A stretch of 64,000 nt of DNA from Microvirga sp. 3-52 (GTDB taxonomy: Bacteria; Pseudomonadota; Alphaproteobacteria; Rhizobiales; Beijerinckiaceae): positions 45,244 to 109,243 of the forward strand of contig NZ_JAHAMK010000011.1 of assembly GCF_018383585.1 (NCBI RefSeq), read 5' to 3'. Positions 26,570-35,041 of this stretch are shown here, piece after piece. Position 1 is the first letter of the stretch, and every line of letters begins with the position of its first letter. The notes under the pieces were generated by a model, which saw only the letters and a program-made list of their open reading frames with translations, searched no databases and was not told where the DNA came from. The translations under genes were made by a program, and so were the position numbers.

Positions 26570-27661
26570 CTATTGGGTCGCCCTGGCATCCCGGCGATAG
26601 GTGGCGTTGATGCCCGACAGGGTCACAGAGGTCTCGTACCCCTGGGCGTCGATGATGGTCCATTGCTTGAGCGCATTGGCCCGGCTGTCGAAGCGCAGAG
26701 TGATCTTCGAGGTGCCGCCCAGGGTCGCGCTGTCGTCGAACCGGACCGTGACCATGCCGTCCCGGCCAACCTGGACGTCGCGCACCTTGGTGTCTCGCGC
26801 CAGATCGATGCTGTCCTGGACCAGGAATTTCAGGGGCGTCTGCCCGACGGGATAGACGTCGTTGGTGCCGAGCTTCTTGTCGCGGATCGCCACGTTACGC
26901 CCATCGGAGATCACCTCGAGGGTGCTCGGCGGGGCATAGGCGAAGTGGAACTGGCCCGGGCGGCGCATGGACAGCGTGCCCTCGGCCTGCTGGCCGTTGG
27001 GGTTCTTCTGCACGAAATAAGCCGACATCACGTCGAGGCTGTTGAAATAGGCATTGACCCGGTCGAGAGCCTCATCGGGCGTGCGGGGCCCGGGCGGGGA
27101 TGTCGGCGTAGGGGCCGAGGACGGGGCGGCGACGGCGGTCGGAGGAGGCGCGGACGGCGCCGGGGTGGACCGGGCAGGCTTCGGCGGCTCCGCCACCTTG
27201 GCCGGGGGCGGCGTGGCGGGTTTAGCCGGCTCGGCTGCCTGCACGGGCGCTTCGTCCGCGGGCTTCTGCGGTTCGGGGGCGGCCGGTTTCGCCTCCACCT
27301 TCTCGGGAGCGGGCGCCTGCGGCCGGGACTCGGGCTTCGCTGCGGTCTGAGGCGCGGGTTTCGGTTGCGGCTGGGCGGCCCGCTGCGGCGGCGTTTGAGG
27401 CTTCTGTACCGTCGCCTTCGGCTTGGGCGCCTGTTGCTGGCGCGCTTGCGGCTGCGCCTGAGGACGCGCCGCAGCCGGCGGCTGGGGGGCTGCCTGCGGC
27501 GCATTCTGCTGGGGAGCGCTGCCGGCCGGAGCCGAAGGCCTCTTGAAAACGCCGTCGAGGAAGCGAGTCAGGGGATCGGAGGGCTGCTGGGCAACGGCGG
27601 GAGATGCGCACGCAAGAGCGACGGCAAGACCAAGAATGCAACGCACAGACGAATTGAGCAT
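26570..27661 (-). CDS. LolA-like outer-membrane lipoprotein carrier with a long Pro/Ala linker
   Basis: 363 residues from ATG 27661 (MLNSSVRCILGLAVALACAS), with a signal peptide ending near SPAVA (about residue 24). Residues about 45-205 are Pro/Ala/Lys/Gln-rich and disordered. The last 155 residues are a LolA fold: VNAYFNSLDVMSAYFVQKNP, then GTLSMRRPGQFHFAYAPPS and FLVQDSIDLARDTKV. LolA ferries lipoproteins through the periplasm; the linker, absent from E. coli LolA, might span peptidoglycan. Annotated family members of this layout are seen in Rhizobiales. Confidence 0.82.
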   Translation of the reverse strand: MLNSSVRCILGLAVALACASPAVAQQPSDPLTRFLDGVFKRPSAPAGSAPQQNAPQAAPQPPAAARPQAQPQARQQQAPKPKATVQKPQTPPQRAAQPQPKPAPQTAAKPESRPQAPAPEKVEAKPAAPEPQKPADEAPVQAAEPAKPATPPPAKVAEPPKPARSTPAPSAPPPTAVAAPSSAPTPTSPPGPRTPDEALDRVNAYFNSLDVMSAYFVQKNPNGQQAEGTLSMRRPGQFHFAYAPPSTLEVISDGRNVAIRDKKLGTNDVYPVGQTPLKFLVQDSIDLARDTKVRDVQVGRDGMVTVRFDDSATLGGTSKITLRFDSRANALKQWTIIDAQGYETSVTLSGINATYRRDARATQ

Positions 27662-28042
27662 GACGCCACTGCTAACCTGAAAGTTCACCGATGCCCGTGC
27701 GCAAAAGCACGGCACAGCAATGCTTTATGGCTTGGATAAGAGGCTGAATGAAGGCAGGAGCCTTGCAGGCAAAAGCGAGTCGTGTCCAGAGCGGGCGCGC
27801 TTGGTCTCAGAGACTGGCCCCATATTCGGCACCTTCCAGGCCCTCATCCTGAGAGTCCGACTCATCAAGGACCGCCAACCTCCTCACGTCATCACCGGCC
27901 TCGTGCCGGTGATCCCGATGGCCTGAAGCGCTGCGCTCGTCCGATCGGGATGGCCGGGACTGATCCCCGGATCAAGTCCGGGGACGGCCATGACGACGGC
28001 GGGGTGGATGACGGCAAGGGAAGCGCGGGCTGAGCCCGCATA
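27662..28042. other. Intergenic region with a double-hairpin repeat
   Basis: About 380 bases between the LolA-like gene (start side) and the DoxX-like gene (3' side). It contains repeat copy 5 (27888-27994). The remaining 225 bases up to the repeat contain no recognised gene. Confidence 0.6.
27888..27994. repeat. Double-hairpin repeat, copy 5 (A-B, with an insert)
   Basis: Hairpin A (GTCATCACCGGCCTCGTGCC GGTGAT), then a longer hairpin B region where GATCCCCGGATC is inserted before CGGCCATGAC. About 107 bases, longer than the typical 88. Confidence 0.75.
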
Positions 28043-28585
28043 TCAGGCGGCATCAGCCAGTTCGTCCTCATCCGCCACGGGGCGAGTCGGCGCCGGCCGG
28101 GGCTTGGGTGTCCGTGGGCGGGACGGCTGCTTCTTCCTGCCCTTGGCGGGCTTCGCCTTGCCGTTCAGGCCCCGCCACCAGCCCTGCCAGCTCCAGGCGC
28201 CGGGGCCGGTCACGCCATAGAAGAGAAGACCGGCCAAAACCCCGAGGTGAGACAGGAACACCGCCTGCTCGGCTTGGCGGTTGAGGCCGCCGTAATCCCA
28301 GAAGCGATGCAGGGTGCCTGTCGTCACCACCAGCGCCACAATGAGAGCGGAGGCGCTCAGACGCGGTGCGAACCCGAAGATCAGGGCCAGCGGCCCGAAC
28401 ACCTCGGCCAGGACGATCATGGTCGCCACCGCATCGCCATAGGGCATGCCCTTCAGGGTTAATGCGGCGGCAAGCCCGGAAATGTTCGAAAGGCGCCCGA
28501 TCGCGACCGGCAGGAAGCAGCCTGCCAGAAGCAGGCGGTTCAGCAGCAGAATTCCATTGATGCCCGCGCCTCTGTCCTCGCCCAT
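28043..28585 (-). CDS. DoxX family membrane protein
   Basis: 180 residues. Four membrane helices: about 10-30, 48-72, 76-95 and 108-130. The DoxX pattern GINGILLLNRLLLAGCFLPV at the start and LAEVFGPLALIFGFAPRLSA are present. The tail (140-180) is basic and Pro-rich (KAKPAKGRKKQPSRPRTPKP). Inner-membrane protein linked in other organisms to quinone or oxidative-stress functions; here unassigned. Confidence 0.85.
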   Translation of the reverse strand: MGEDRGAGINGILLLNRLLLAGCFLPVAIGRLSNISGLAAALTLKGMPYGDAVATMIVLAEVFGPLALIFGFAPRLSASALIVALVVTTGTLHRFWDYGGLNRQAEQAVFLSHLGVLAGLLFYGVTGPGAWSWQGWWRGLNGKAKPAKGRKKQPSRPRTPKPRPAPTRPVADEDELADAA

Positions 28586-28703
28586 GCCTTCGCCCTTCCG
28601 CTCGCCAGTTCCGGCGGGGCCGGGAATCGGCCGGCCGCCTGACGAGCATTTGAGGCAGAGGTTCTTAACCCGCTCTTAGCGGCGGGCCGGGATCCACCGG
28701 TCT

Positions 28704-29696
28704 TCAGAGCCTGAGGTTTCTTTCCCGGAGCATGGTCTCCCAGCGCAGGGTGTGGTCCACGATGGTCGCGAGATCGTCATGGCGCGGCTCCCATCCCAGC
28801 CTGGAGCGGATGCGGGACGGATCGGCCACGATCGTCGCCGGATCGCCGGCTCGCCGCGGCCCGATCCGTGCCTCCACCGGTTTGCCCGAGACCTGCCGGA
28901 CCGTCTCGATGACCTCGGACACGGAATAGCCGTGCCCGTAGCCGCAGTTCATGACGAGGCTCTCGCCGCCGCTGTCGAGATGGGTCAGCGCCTGCATGTG
29001 GGCGGCGATCAGATCGCTCACATGGATGTAGTCGCGGATGCAGGTGCCGTCCGGCGTCGGGTAATCCGTGCCGTAGATTTCCATGTGCGACCGCATGCCG
29101 AGCGCCGTCTGGACCGCCACCTTGATCAGATGAGTGGCATTCGCCGTCGACTGGCCGTGGCGCATCAGGGGATCCGCCCCCGCCACGTTGAAATATCGCA
29201 GGACCACGTAGCGCATGTCATGGGCGGCCGCGACATCGCGCAGCATCACCTCCGTCAGCTGCTTCGAGCTGCCGTATGGCGACAGAGGTCCCAGGGGCGC
29301 GTCCTCGTCGATCGGCTTGTCGGAGGTGTCGCCATAGACGGCGGCGGTCGAAGAGAACACGAATTTCTGCACGCCTGCCGCGACGGCCGCTGCCATGAGG
29401 GAGCGGCTCTTGACCGTGTTGTTCAGGTAGTAGCCGAGGGGATCCGACACGGATTCCGGCACGATGAGCTTGGCGGCGAAATGCGCGATGGCATCGATCC
29501 GATGCTGCTGAAGCGTCCGAAGGACGAGCTCGTAATCCCCCACATCGCCGACGACGAGAGGTACGCCGTCCGGAACCGACCAGCGGAAACCGGTCGACAG
29601 ATTGTCGAACACGATCGGCTCGTGGCCCGCATCGAGGAGGGCCAGGACCATGTGGCCGCCGATATACCCTGCCCCGCCTGTTACGAGAACGTTCAT
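28704..29696 (-). CDS. galE: UDP-glucose 4-epimerase
   Basis: 330 residues. Short-chain dehydrogenase fold with NAD site VTGGAGYIGGHMV, FDNLSTGFRW, and the catalytic pair: Ser in VFSSTAAVYG and the YxxxK motif in SPYGSSKQL. Interconverts UDP-glucose and UDP-galactose, feeding exopolysaccharide and lipopolysaccharide. No other sugar-nucleotide gene is adjacent. The start follows GGAGATTCCATG-like bases (upstream TTCAGGAGATTCC on the minus strand), a strong ribosome site. Confidence 0.95.
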   Translation of the reverse strand: MNVLVTGGAGYIGGHMVLALLDAGHEPIVFDNLSTGFRWSVPDGVPLVVGDVGDYELVLRTLQQHRIDAIAHFAAKLIVPESVSDPLGYYLNNTVKSRSLMAAAVAAGVQKFVFSSTAAVYGDTSDKPIDEDAPLGPLSPYGSSKQLTEVMLRDVAAAHDMRYVVLRYFNVAGADPLMRHGQSTANATHLIKVAVQTALGMRSHMEIYGTDYPTPDGTCIRDYIHVSDLIAAHMQALTHLDSGGESLVMNCGYGHGYSVSEVIETVRQVSGKPVEARIGPRRAGDPATIVADPSRIRSRLGWEPRHDDLATIVDHTLRWETMLRERNLRL

Positions 29697-29818
29697 GGAA
29701 TCTCCTGAAAAACCCTGCTTACCTTTTTTGCCACGCTGGCTTTATTGGCTCTGGATTTCCAGATCAAGCTAGGCCCAATAGCCGTTCGGGCAACCTCCTG
29801 AGCTTGGAAGACTGCAGA

Positions 29819-30124
29819 ATGGACGATCGCAAGGAATACTGGTGGGTTCATCATGACGCCAGGGTCCAGCCGGCCGAGGTCGATTTCGTCGGCGGAATTC
29901 CCGTGAGCTTCAGATTCATCGGAACGGCCGGCAGCATTGCCGCCGCATCGGCCGAACTGATCGAGCGCCTGCCTGCGCCTCCGACACCTGTCATCCGGCC
30001 TCATGTGCCCCATCTGCCTCCCACCACGCCGCAGCGGAGCGGATCCTGGCTCTGGTTCATCGGCATTCTTCTGCTCATCCTCGTCGCCCAATGTTCCGGA
30101 CAAGTTTACGATCTCATCAAGTGA
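29819..30124 (+). CDS. Hypothetical C-terminally anchored membrane protein (101 aa)
   Basis: ATG 29819 (MDDRKEYWWVHHDARVQPAE). The N-terminal half is a soluble alpha/beta segment with a Trp/His patch at residues 8-12. A Pro-rich linker (about 58-75) leads to one membrane helix, WLWFIGILLLILVAQCSG (residues about 77-94), so the domain should face the cytoplasm. No family recognised. It is divergent from galE. Confidence 0.65.
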   Translation: MDDRKEYWWVHHDARVQPAEVDFVGGIPVSFRFIGTAGSIAAASAELIERLPAPPTPVIRPHVPHLPPTTPQRSGSWLWFIGILLLILVAQCSGQVYDLIK

Positions 30125-30339
30125 TCAGGGGCTCGCGCGAAAGCCGATCGACAGAGGTATCGCGCCCTATCAAAAAGGCTTCGTCCCATTCGGGTCTATG
30201 CTTCAACCGCATCGCGCCTGTTCATGGCGTCGAGTCCTTCAACTCCGAACTGTCCCACGCGTAGAAAATCGATCCATGTCACTTTGGCCGTTATGCCGAT
30301 TTAATTCTGCGCAACCAGGCCGATACCGCGGAGGAAAAT

Positions 30340-30498
30340 GCCCCGATGCTCATGACTGGGAGAAGGACAACGACCTGATCGACAACAGGAAGACGGGCGT
30401 CCTTGGCTACGATGCCGACGGATCGGATTGAGGCCGTGGCATTCGCGCAGCGTTCGAAGAACCTCACGCTGACCTGCAAGGACTTGTTCGTGATCTGA
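30340..30498 (+). pseudogene. Frameshifted relic of an RTX (haemolysin-type calcium-binding) protein C-terminus
   Basis: One frame reads DNDLIDNRKTGVLGYDADGSD then hits TGA at 30429; another frame, one base off, continues from 30427 as IEAVAFAQRSKNLTLTCKDL FVI to a stop at 30496-30498. Together they match the common end of RTX repeat proteins in Rhizobiales (D-x-x-D-L-I-x-x-x-TG-x-L-x-YDADGSG, then AVAFAQL..NLTLT..DFFVI). One net indel has broken it. No RTX repeats remain upstream. A hairpin terminator follows, as expected for a gene end. Confidence 0.75.
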
Positions 30499-30513
30499 CG
30501 CGTCGGAATGAAT

Positions 30514-30550
30514 GAGGGCCCCGGCCGCGGGCGCGGGTCCCTTTCTTTTT
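30514..30550 (+). terminator. Probable terminator after the RTX relic
   Basis: AGGGCCCCG ... CGCGGGTCCCT forms an imperfect GC-rich hairpin followed by TTTCTTTTT; 16 bases past the relic stop codon. Confidence 0.6.
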
Positions 30551-30622
30551 GATCTTTTGACCAGAACAGGAATGCGGCCGGCCTAAGCCGCTTCAGGAGC
30601 GACCGCTCACGCGGGCCGCTCC

Positions 30623-31207
30623 TCAGCGGACGGCGGCGAGCCGCACCGGTTCTCGGTTGTGGGTCTGCTCGACCCGTTGGCCCAGCACGGCCGAGAGCTG
30701 CGCGGCAGCCGTCGACGCCCGTTCGCGCACGGCGGCGTCCACGAGCGTGCCGTCGATGAAATTGCTCTCGCTCGCATAGACGGCCGTGGGAATCGTGAGC
30801 GCCTCGAAGAAGCCGAAGAGCGGGCGCAGGTAGTGCTCGACCACGAGGGCGTGGCGCAGCCCGCCGCCGGTGGCGGTCAGCAGCACGGGCACGTCCTTCA
30901 GAGCGTCCGGCTCGACGAGGTCGAAGAGATGCTTGAACAGGCCTGTATACGATCCCTTGAAGACAGGGGTTCCCACGATCAGGGCGTCCGCGGTCTCGAT
31001 GTCTCTGAGAACGCGGGCAGCGTCCGGCGCCAATTGCATGCGCGAAAAGGCACTGCCGAGGCCAGGCCCGATTTCCACCAGATCGTGAACGACGAAGTCG
31101 ACCGGCCTCGTCCGCCCGATCTCGGCGCCGATCGTTTCGACAAGAGATCTTGTCTTGGACGGGCGGCGGAAGCTGCCGGCGATGCCGACGATCCGAGGGT
31201 GAGTCAT
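30623..31207 (-). CDS. NAD(P)H-dependent FMN reductase (MsuE-like flavodoxin fold)
   Basis: 194 residues from ATG 31207 (MTHPRIVGIAGSFRRPSKTR). The FMN-binding loop IAGSFRRPSKTRSL and the GTPVFKGSYTGLFKHLFDL region are those of MsuE/SsuE-type reductases, which supply reduced FMN to two-component monooxygenases such as alkanesulfonate oxygenase. GGGLRHALVVEHYLRPLF is also typical. No monooxygenase lies in this window, so its partner is elsewhere. The upstream side bears an S-family repeat. Confidence 0.85.
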   Translation of the reverse strand: MTHPRIVGIAGSFRRPSKTRSLVETIGAEIGRTRPVDFVVHDLVEIGPGLGSAFSRMQLAPDAARVLRDIETADALIVGTPVFKGSYTGLFKHLFDLVEPDALKDVPVLLTATGGGLRHALVVEHYLRPLFGFFEALTIPTAVYASESNFIDGTLVDAAVRERASTAAAQLSAVLGQRVEQTHNREPVRLAAVR

Positions 31208-31251
31208 GGAGAACCCTTTCCGATGTGAAGCGGACAACGCTTCACAGCATC

Positions 31252-31366
31252 CGAGCAACGGACTCAAAAGTGGAATACACCTTTGATCCTCGTCCGATAC
31301 TCAATCGTTTCGGTCGCGCATCGTTTGATGCGGAAGACCTGATCCACATTTCCGCGCGATGCGCTT
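31252..31366. repeat. S-family repeat, copy 2 (reverse orientation, degenerate)
   Basis: Read on the minus strand it shows CGCATCG(C)GCGGAAA, AACGATGCGC and AAAAGTG-type segments in the same order as the other copies, with more changes. Orientation is opposite to copies near 18.3, 50.9 and 51.9 kb. Confidence 0.6.
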
Positions 31367-31607
31367 ACGTTTGATCATGCGGTTTTCGCAGCCTCTTCAG
31401 CCTCGAAAACAAGAGCAGGTTCATCTGCGATATCCGCTCTGTCAACGCGTTTGTTCTTTAAACCGAACAAAAAGAAAATTTTTCTCTTTTGCGGGGCTTT
31501 GGGAGATTCTGCCGAGTGGGCTTCAACCGAAGCAGATCAGGCCCTTGGTCCCAGGAGACCCAAGGCGGCGGATCGCAGTTGAGTGATTAGATCGACAGGT
31601 GACAATC

Positions 31608-31623
31608 TACAGATGCATCTGTA
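31608..31623. promoter_or_regulatory. Perfect 16-bp palindrome upstream of cbs
   Basis: TACAGATGCATCTGTA reads the same on both strands, centred about 72 bases before the cbs start. It is a good candidate operator for the transsulfuration operon; the regulator cannot be told. Confidence 0.5.
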
Positions 31624-31687
31624 TGGACAATCCTGTTTCACGTCAGAAAAGAAACAAATAATCTATTCTACATTGGAAAGATGCTAA

Positions 31688-33064
31688 ATGTCTGCCCATG
31701 GAGCCCTGGACCTCATCGGAAAAACCCCTCTCGTCGAGGTGACGAGTCTGGACACCGGTCCGTGCAGGCTCTTCCTCAAGCTTGAGAGCGCCAACCCCAG
31801 CGGTTCCATCAAGGACCGACCGGCGCGCGCCATGATCGAAGCGGCGGAAGCCGACGGGCGCCTGAAGCCCGGCGGCACGATCGTCGAAGCAACCGCCGGC
31901 AACACCGGTGTCGGCTTGGCGCTCGTCGGGGCCAGCAAGGGCTATCGCACCCTCCTCGTGGTTCCGGACAAGATGTCGCGGGAGAAGGTCCTGCACGCCA
32001 AGGCCCTGGGCGCCGACGTCGTCATCACCCGCTCCGACGTGGGGAAAGGCCACCCGGATTATTACCAGGACCTCGCCCAGGCGATCACCAACAAGACCCC
32101 GGGGGCCGTCTACATCAACCAGTTCGAGAATCCCGCCAACCCGGCCGCCCACGAGGCGAGCACCGGCCCCGAGATCCTGGAAGGGATGGAGGGCGATGTG
32201 GATGCGGTGGTGGTCGGCGTCGGCTCCGGCGGTACGCTCACGGGCGTCGGGCGCTTTCTCAAGCAGGCCTCGCCCAAGACCGCGATGGTTCTGGCGGATC
32301 CGGCAGGCTCGATCCTCGCACCGCTGGTCGAGACGGGCCGGATGACCGAGGCCGGCTCCTGGGCGGTCGAGGGGATTGGCGAGGATTTCGTGCCGCCGAA
32401 CTGCGACCTCTCCCTTGTCAAGAAGGCCTATTCCATCGGCGACAAGGAGAGCTTCTCGGCCGCCCGCGAGCTCCTGCGCAAGGAGGGCATCCTGGCAGGC
32501 TCCTCCTCCGGCACGCTCCTAGCAGCGGCCCTGCGCTATTGCCGCGAGCAGACCAAGCCCAAGCGGGTCGTCACCCTCGTGTGCGATACGGGCGCCAAGT
32601 ACCTGTCGAAGGTGTTCAACGATGCCTTCATGGCGCAGGAAGGCTGGCTCGACCGCAAGGCGACCGGCACCGCGCGCGACGTGGTGATCAACCCCTTCGG
32701 CGAAGGCGCCACCATCTTCGTCTCGCCCAGCGAAACCCTGCGTTCCGCTTTCGCCCGCATGCGCTCCTCCGACATTTCGCAGCTGCCGGTGATCGACGAT
32801 GGCCAGGTGGTCGGGCTGATCGACGAGAGCGACATTCTCGATGCGCTCGTCGCCAACGAGGGCGCTCCTCAGCGCGTCTTCGACAAGCCGGTGCGGGACG
32901 TGATGGTGACGCGCCTTCAGACGATCTCCGCCGACGCTCCGGTCAAGGAGCTTCTGCCCCTCTTCGCCGCCGGCCTCGTGCCGGTGATCATGGACGGCGC
33001 GTCCTTCGTCGGTCTCGCCACCCGCATCGATCTCATCAACTTCTTCCGGATCCAGGCCCAATGA
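31688..33064 (+). CDS. Cystathionine beta-synthase with C-terminal CBS domains
   Basis: 458 residues. PLP fold type II: ESANPSGSIKDRPARAMIEA with the PLP lysine Lys42, EATAGNTGVGLALVGASKGY, and GSGGTLTGVGRF holding the phosphate. After residue 320 come two CBS domains (FVSPSETLRSAFARMRSSDI and VMVTRLQTISADAPVKEL), which in other enzymes bind S-adenosylmethionine or nucleotides. It condenses homocysteine with serine to cystathionine. Overlap of its stop with the next gene (ATGA) makes a reverse transsulfuration operon. Cysteine synthase is the main alternative, but the CBS domains and partner favour this call. Confidence 0.9.
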   Translation: MSAHGALDLIGKTPLVEVTSLDTGPCRLFLKLESANPSGSIKDRPARAMIEAAEADGRLKPGGTIVEATAGNTGVGLALVGASKGYRTLLVVPDKMSREKVLHAKALGADVVITRSDVGKGHPDYYQDLAQAITNKTPGAVYINQFENPANPAAHEASTGPEILEGMEGDVDAVVVGVGSGGTLTGVGRFLKQASPKTAMVLADPAGSILAPLVETGRMTEAGSWAVEGIGEDFVPPNCDLSLVKKAYSIGDKESFSAARELLRKEGILAGSSSGTLLAAALRYCREQTKPKRVVTLVCDTGAKYLSKVFNDAFMAQEGWLDRKATGTARDVVINPFGEGATIFVSPSETLRSAFARMRSSDISQLPVIDDGQVVGLIDESDILDALVANEGAPQRVFDKPVRDVMVTRLQTISADAPVKELLPLFAAGLVPVIMDGASFVGLATRIDLINFFRIQAQ

Positions 33065-34221
33065 CCGCCCGCAACCAGCTCGATTTCTCCACCCGCTGCA
33101 TCCATGCAGGCCAGTCGCCGGATCCCACCACGGGCGCGGTGATGATGCCGATCTACGCCACCTCGACCTTTGCCCAGGAGAGCCCGGGCGTTCACAAGGG
33201 CTTCGAATATGCCCGCTCGCAGAACCCGACCCGCATGGCTTTCGAGCGCTGCATCGCGGATCTCGAGGGCGGCACTGCGGCCTTCGCCTTCTCCTCCGGC
33301 CTTGCGGCGAGCGCCACCGTGCTCGACATGCTGGAGCATGGCTCGCACATCGTCGCCTCCGACGATCTCTATGGCGGCACGCGCCGCCTCTTCGAGCGCG
33401 TCCGCAGGCGGTCGGCCGGGCTCGACATCACCTATGTCGATCTCGGCAACCCCGATGCGGTGAAGGCGGCTCTGCGACCCAACACCAAGCTCGTCTGGGT
33501 CGAGACGCCCACCAACCCGCTCCTGAAGCTCGCCGACCTGGAAGCCATCGCGGCCGCGACGCGCGGGCACGGCACCTGGCTCGTCGCCGACAACACCTTC
33601 GCCAGTCCTTACGTGCAGCGCCCGCTCGAGTTCGGCTTCGACATCATCGTGCATTCCACCACGAAATATCTCAACGGCCATTCGGACATGGTCGGCGGCG
33701 TGGTGATCGTCGGCCAGAACCAGGAAGTGCGCGAGAAGATCGCGTTCCTGCAGAATGCCGTCGGTTCCGTCTCCGGCCCCTTCGACAGCTTCCTGGCCCT
33801 GCGCGGCCTCAAGACCCTGTCGCTGCGCATGGAGCGGCACTGCACCTCGGCGCTCAGGATCGCACAGTTTCTTGAAAACCATCCGGACGTAAATGGCGTG
33901 ATTTATCCGGGCCTCGCCTCGCATCCGCAGCACGAGCTGGCCAAGCGCCAGATGCGTGGCTTCGGCGGCATCATCACCGCCCGCATCAAGGGCGGCCTCG
34001 ACGGTGCAACACGCTTCCTGGAGCGTTGCCAGCTCTTCACGCTTGCCGAGAGCCTGGGCGGCGTGGAGAGCCTGATCGAACATCCGGCGATCATGACCCA
34101 TGCCTCCGTGCCGCCGGACGTGCGGGCCGAGCTCGGCATCGACGACGGCCTCGTGCGCCTGTCGGTCGGTATCGAGGATGCGGACGATCTGATCGAAGAC
34201 CTGCGCTCGGCTTTGGGGTGA
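33061..34221 (+). CDS. Cystathionine gamma-lyase (Cys/Met PLP-dependent enzyme)
   Basis: 386 residues starting at ATG 33061, overlapping the CBS stop codon. Fold type I: YATSTFAQESPG, SGLAASATVLDML, and the PLP lysine Lys202 in HSTTKYLNGHSDMVGG. The ending ESLGGVESLIEHPAIMTHAS is standard for the Cys/Met metabolism family. With CBS upstream it most likely splits cystathionine to cysteine, 2-oxobutyrate and ammonia; a synthase or beta-lyase role is possible from sequence alone. Confidence 0.92.
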   Translation: MTARNQLDFSTRCIHAGQSPDPTTGAVMMPIYATSTFAQESPGVHKGFEYARSQNPTRMAFERCIADLEGGTAAFAFSSGLAASATVLDMLEHGSHIVASDDLYGGTRRLFERVRRRSAGLDITYVDLGNPDAVKAALRPNTKLVWVETPTNPLLKLADLEAIAAATRGHGTWLVADNTFASPYVQRPLEFGFDIIVHSTTKYLNGHSDMVGGVVIVGQNQEVREKIAFLQNAVGSVSGPFDSFLALRGLKTLSLRMERHCTSALRIAQFLENHPDVNGVIYPGLASHPQHELAKRQMRGFGGIITARIKGGLDGATRFLERCQLFTLAESLGGVESLIEHPAIMTHASVPPDVRAELGIDDGLVRLSVGIEDADDLIEDLRSALG

Positions 34222-34329
34222 GAGACCCGACGGATCGACATCGGTTCGATGTAAGGCCCAAGCGCTATTTCCCTCCCCCTTGTGGGGAGGAGAGTTCCAG
34301 CACCGGACTAATCCGCACCAGCCGCCATT

Positions 34330-35034
34330 CTACGCAACCGGCGAGAAGCGACCGACGAGCTGGTGACGATCACCGGGATAGGTGATCCGCGCCTCGGTCA
34401 CGAAGGCTCCCGCCTGCCAGGTGCGCCTCTCCAGCACGAGACAGGCCGTCCCCGTCTGGACCTGCAATCGCTTCGCCGTCGCGCTGTCGGCATTGACGGC
34501 GCGCACGATGTGCTCCGCATCCGTCCATGGAACACGCCGTAGCAGCCAGGTGCCCGGCGGGTGTTCCTCGAACGGCTCCTCGCCGGCTTCGGGCACGGTG
34601 GCGAGATTGATCAGACGCTGCTCGAAGGCCTGCGGCACGTCATCCATCACGTGAAGCGTGGAGAGACAGAGCATCTTGGCTCCTACCGGCTGCCCCGTGC
34701 GCTGCGCGGCGGCGGCATCGAGCCTATCGATGCCGCGATGCAGGATCTTGAAGCGGTACTCGACGCCCGCCCGCGCCGCCTCGAGGGCGAAATCCTGGAT
34801 CTGCAGCACGGCCTGCTGGCTGCTCGGCTCCGCCACCACCGTACCGGCGCGCCGCCGGCGCGTGATGAGGCCGTTGGCCGCGAGCGTGGACATCACTTTG
34901 TTCACCGTCATGCGCGAGCAGCCGTATTCGGCCATCAGCTCGTGCTCGTAGGGAATCCGGTGGCCCGGCGGCCACTCGCCGGACATGATCCGGGCCTCGA
35001 TATCGTCGCGGATGCGCTGGTGCAGATGCTTCAT
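34330..35034 (-). CDS. hutC: HutC, GntR-family histidine-utilisation repressor
   Basis: 234 residues from ATG 35034 (MKHLHQRIRDDIEARIMSGE). Winged helix GntR motif: GHRIPYEHELMAEYGCSRMTVNKVMSTLAANG, then a UTRA effector domain from about residue 85 (LEAARAGVEYRFKILHRGID). HutC binds urocanate, which relieves repression of hut genes in known systems. It is seven bases downstream of hutF on the same strand. Candidate operators lie in the divergent hutF-hutI region and upstream of the ABC importer. Confidence 0.94.
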   Translation of the reverse strand: MKHLHQRIRDDIEARIMSGEWPPGHRIPYEHELMAEYGCSRMTVNKVMSTLAANGLITRRRRAGTVVAEPSSQQAVLQIQDFALEAARAGVEYRFKILHRGIDRLDAAAAQRTGQPVGAKMLCLSTLHVMDDVPQAFEQRLINLATVPEAGEEPFEEHPPGTWLLRRVPWTDAEHIVRAVNADSATAKRLQVQTGTACLVLERRTWQAGAFVTEARITYPGDRHQLVGRFSPVA

Positions 35035-35041
35035 GGTTGTC

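Larger units (their letters stand above)
30125..30622. other. Intergenic region with a decayed RTX C-terminus
   Basis: About 498 bases. Contains the RTX relic (30340-30498) and a terminator-like hairpin after it. The first 215 bases hold no recognisable coding sequence. Confidence 0.6.
31208..31687. other. Divergent region between the FMN reductase and cbs
   Basis: About 480 bases. First comes a degenerate S-family repeat (31252-31366). The rest holds AT-rich stretches (near 31460-31490 and 31640-31680), a 16-bp palindrome at 31608-31623 and the cbs ribosome site GGAAAG at 31675-31680. No gene. Confidence 0.6.
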
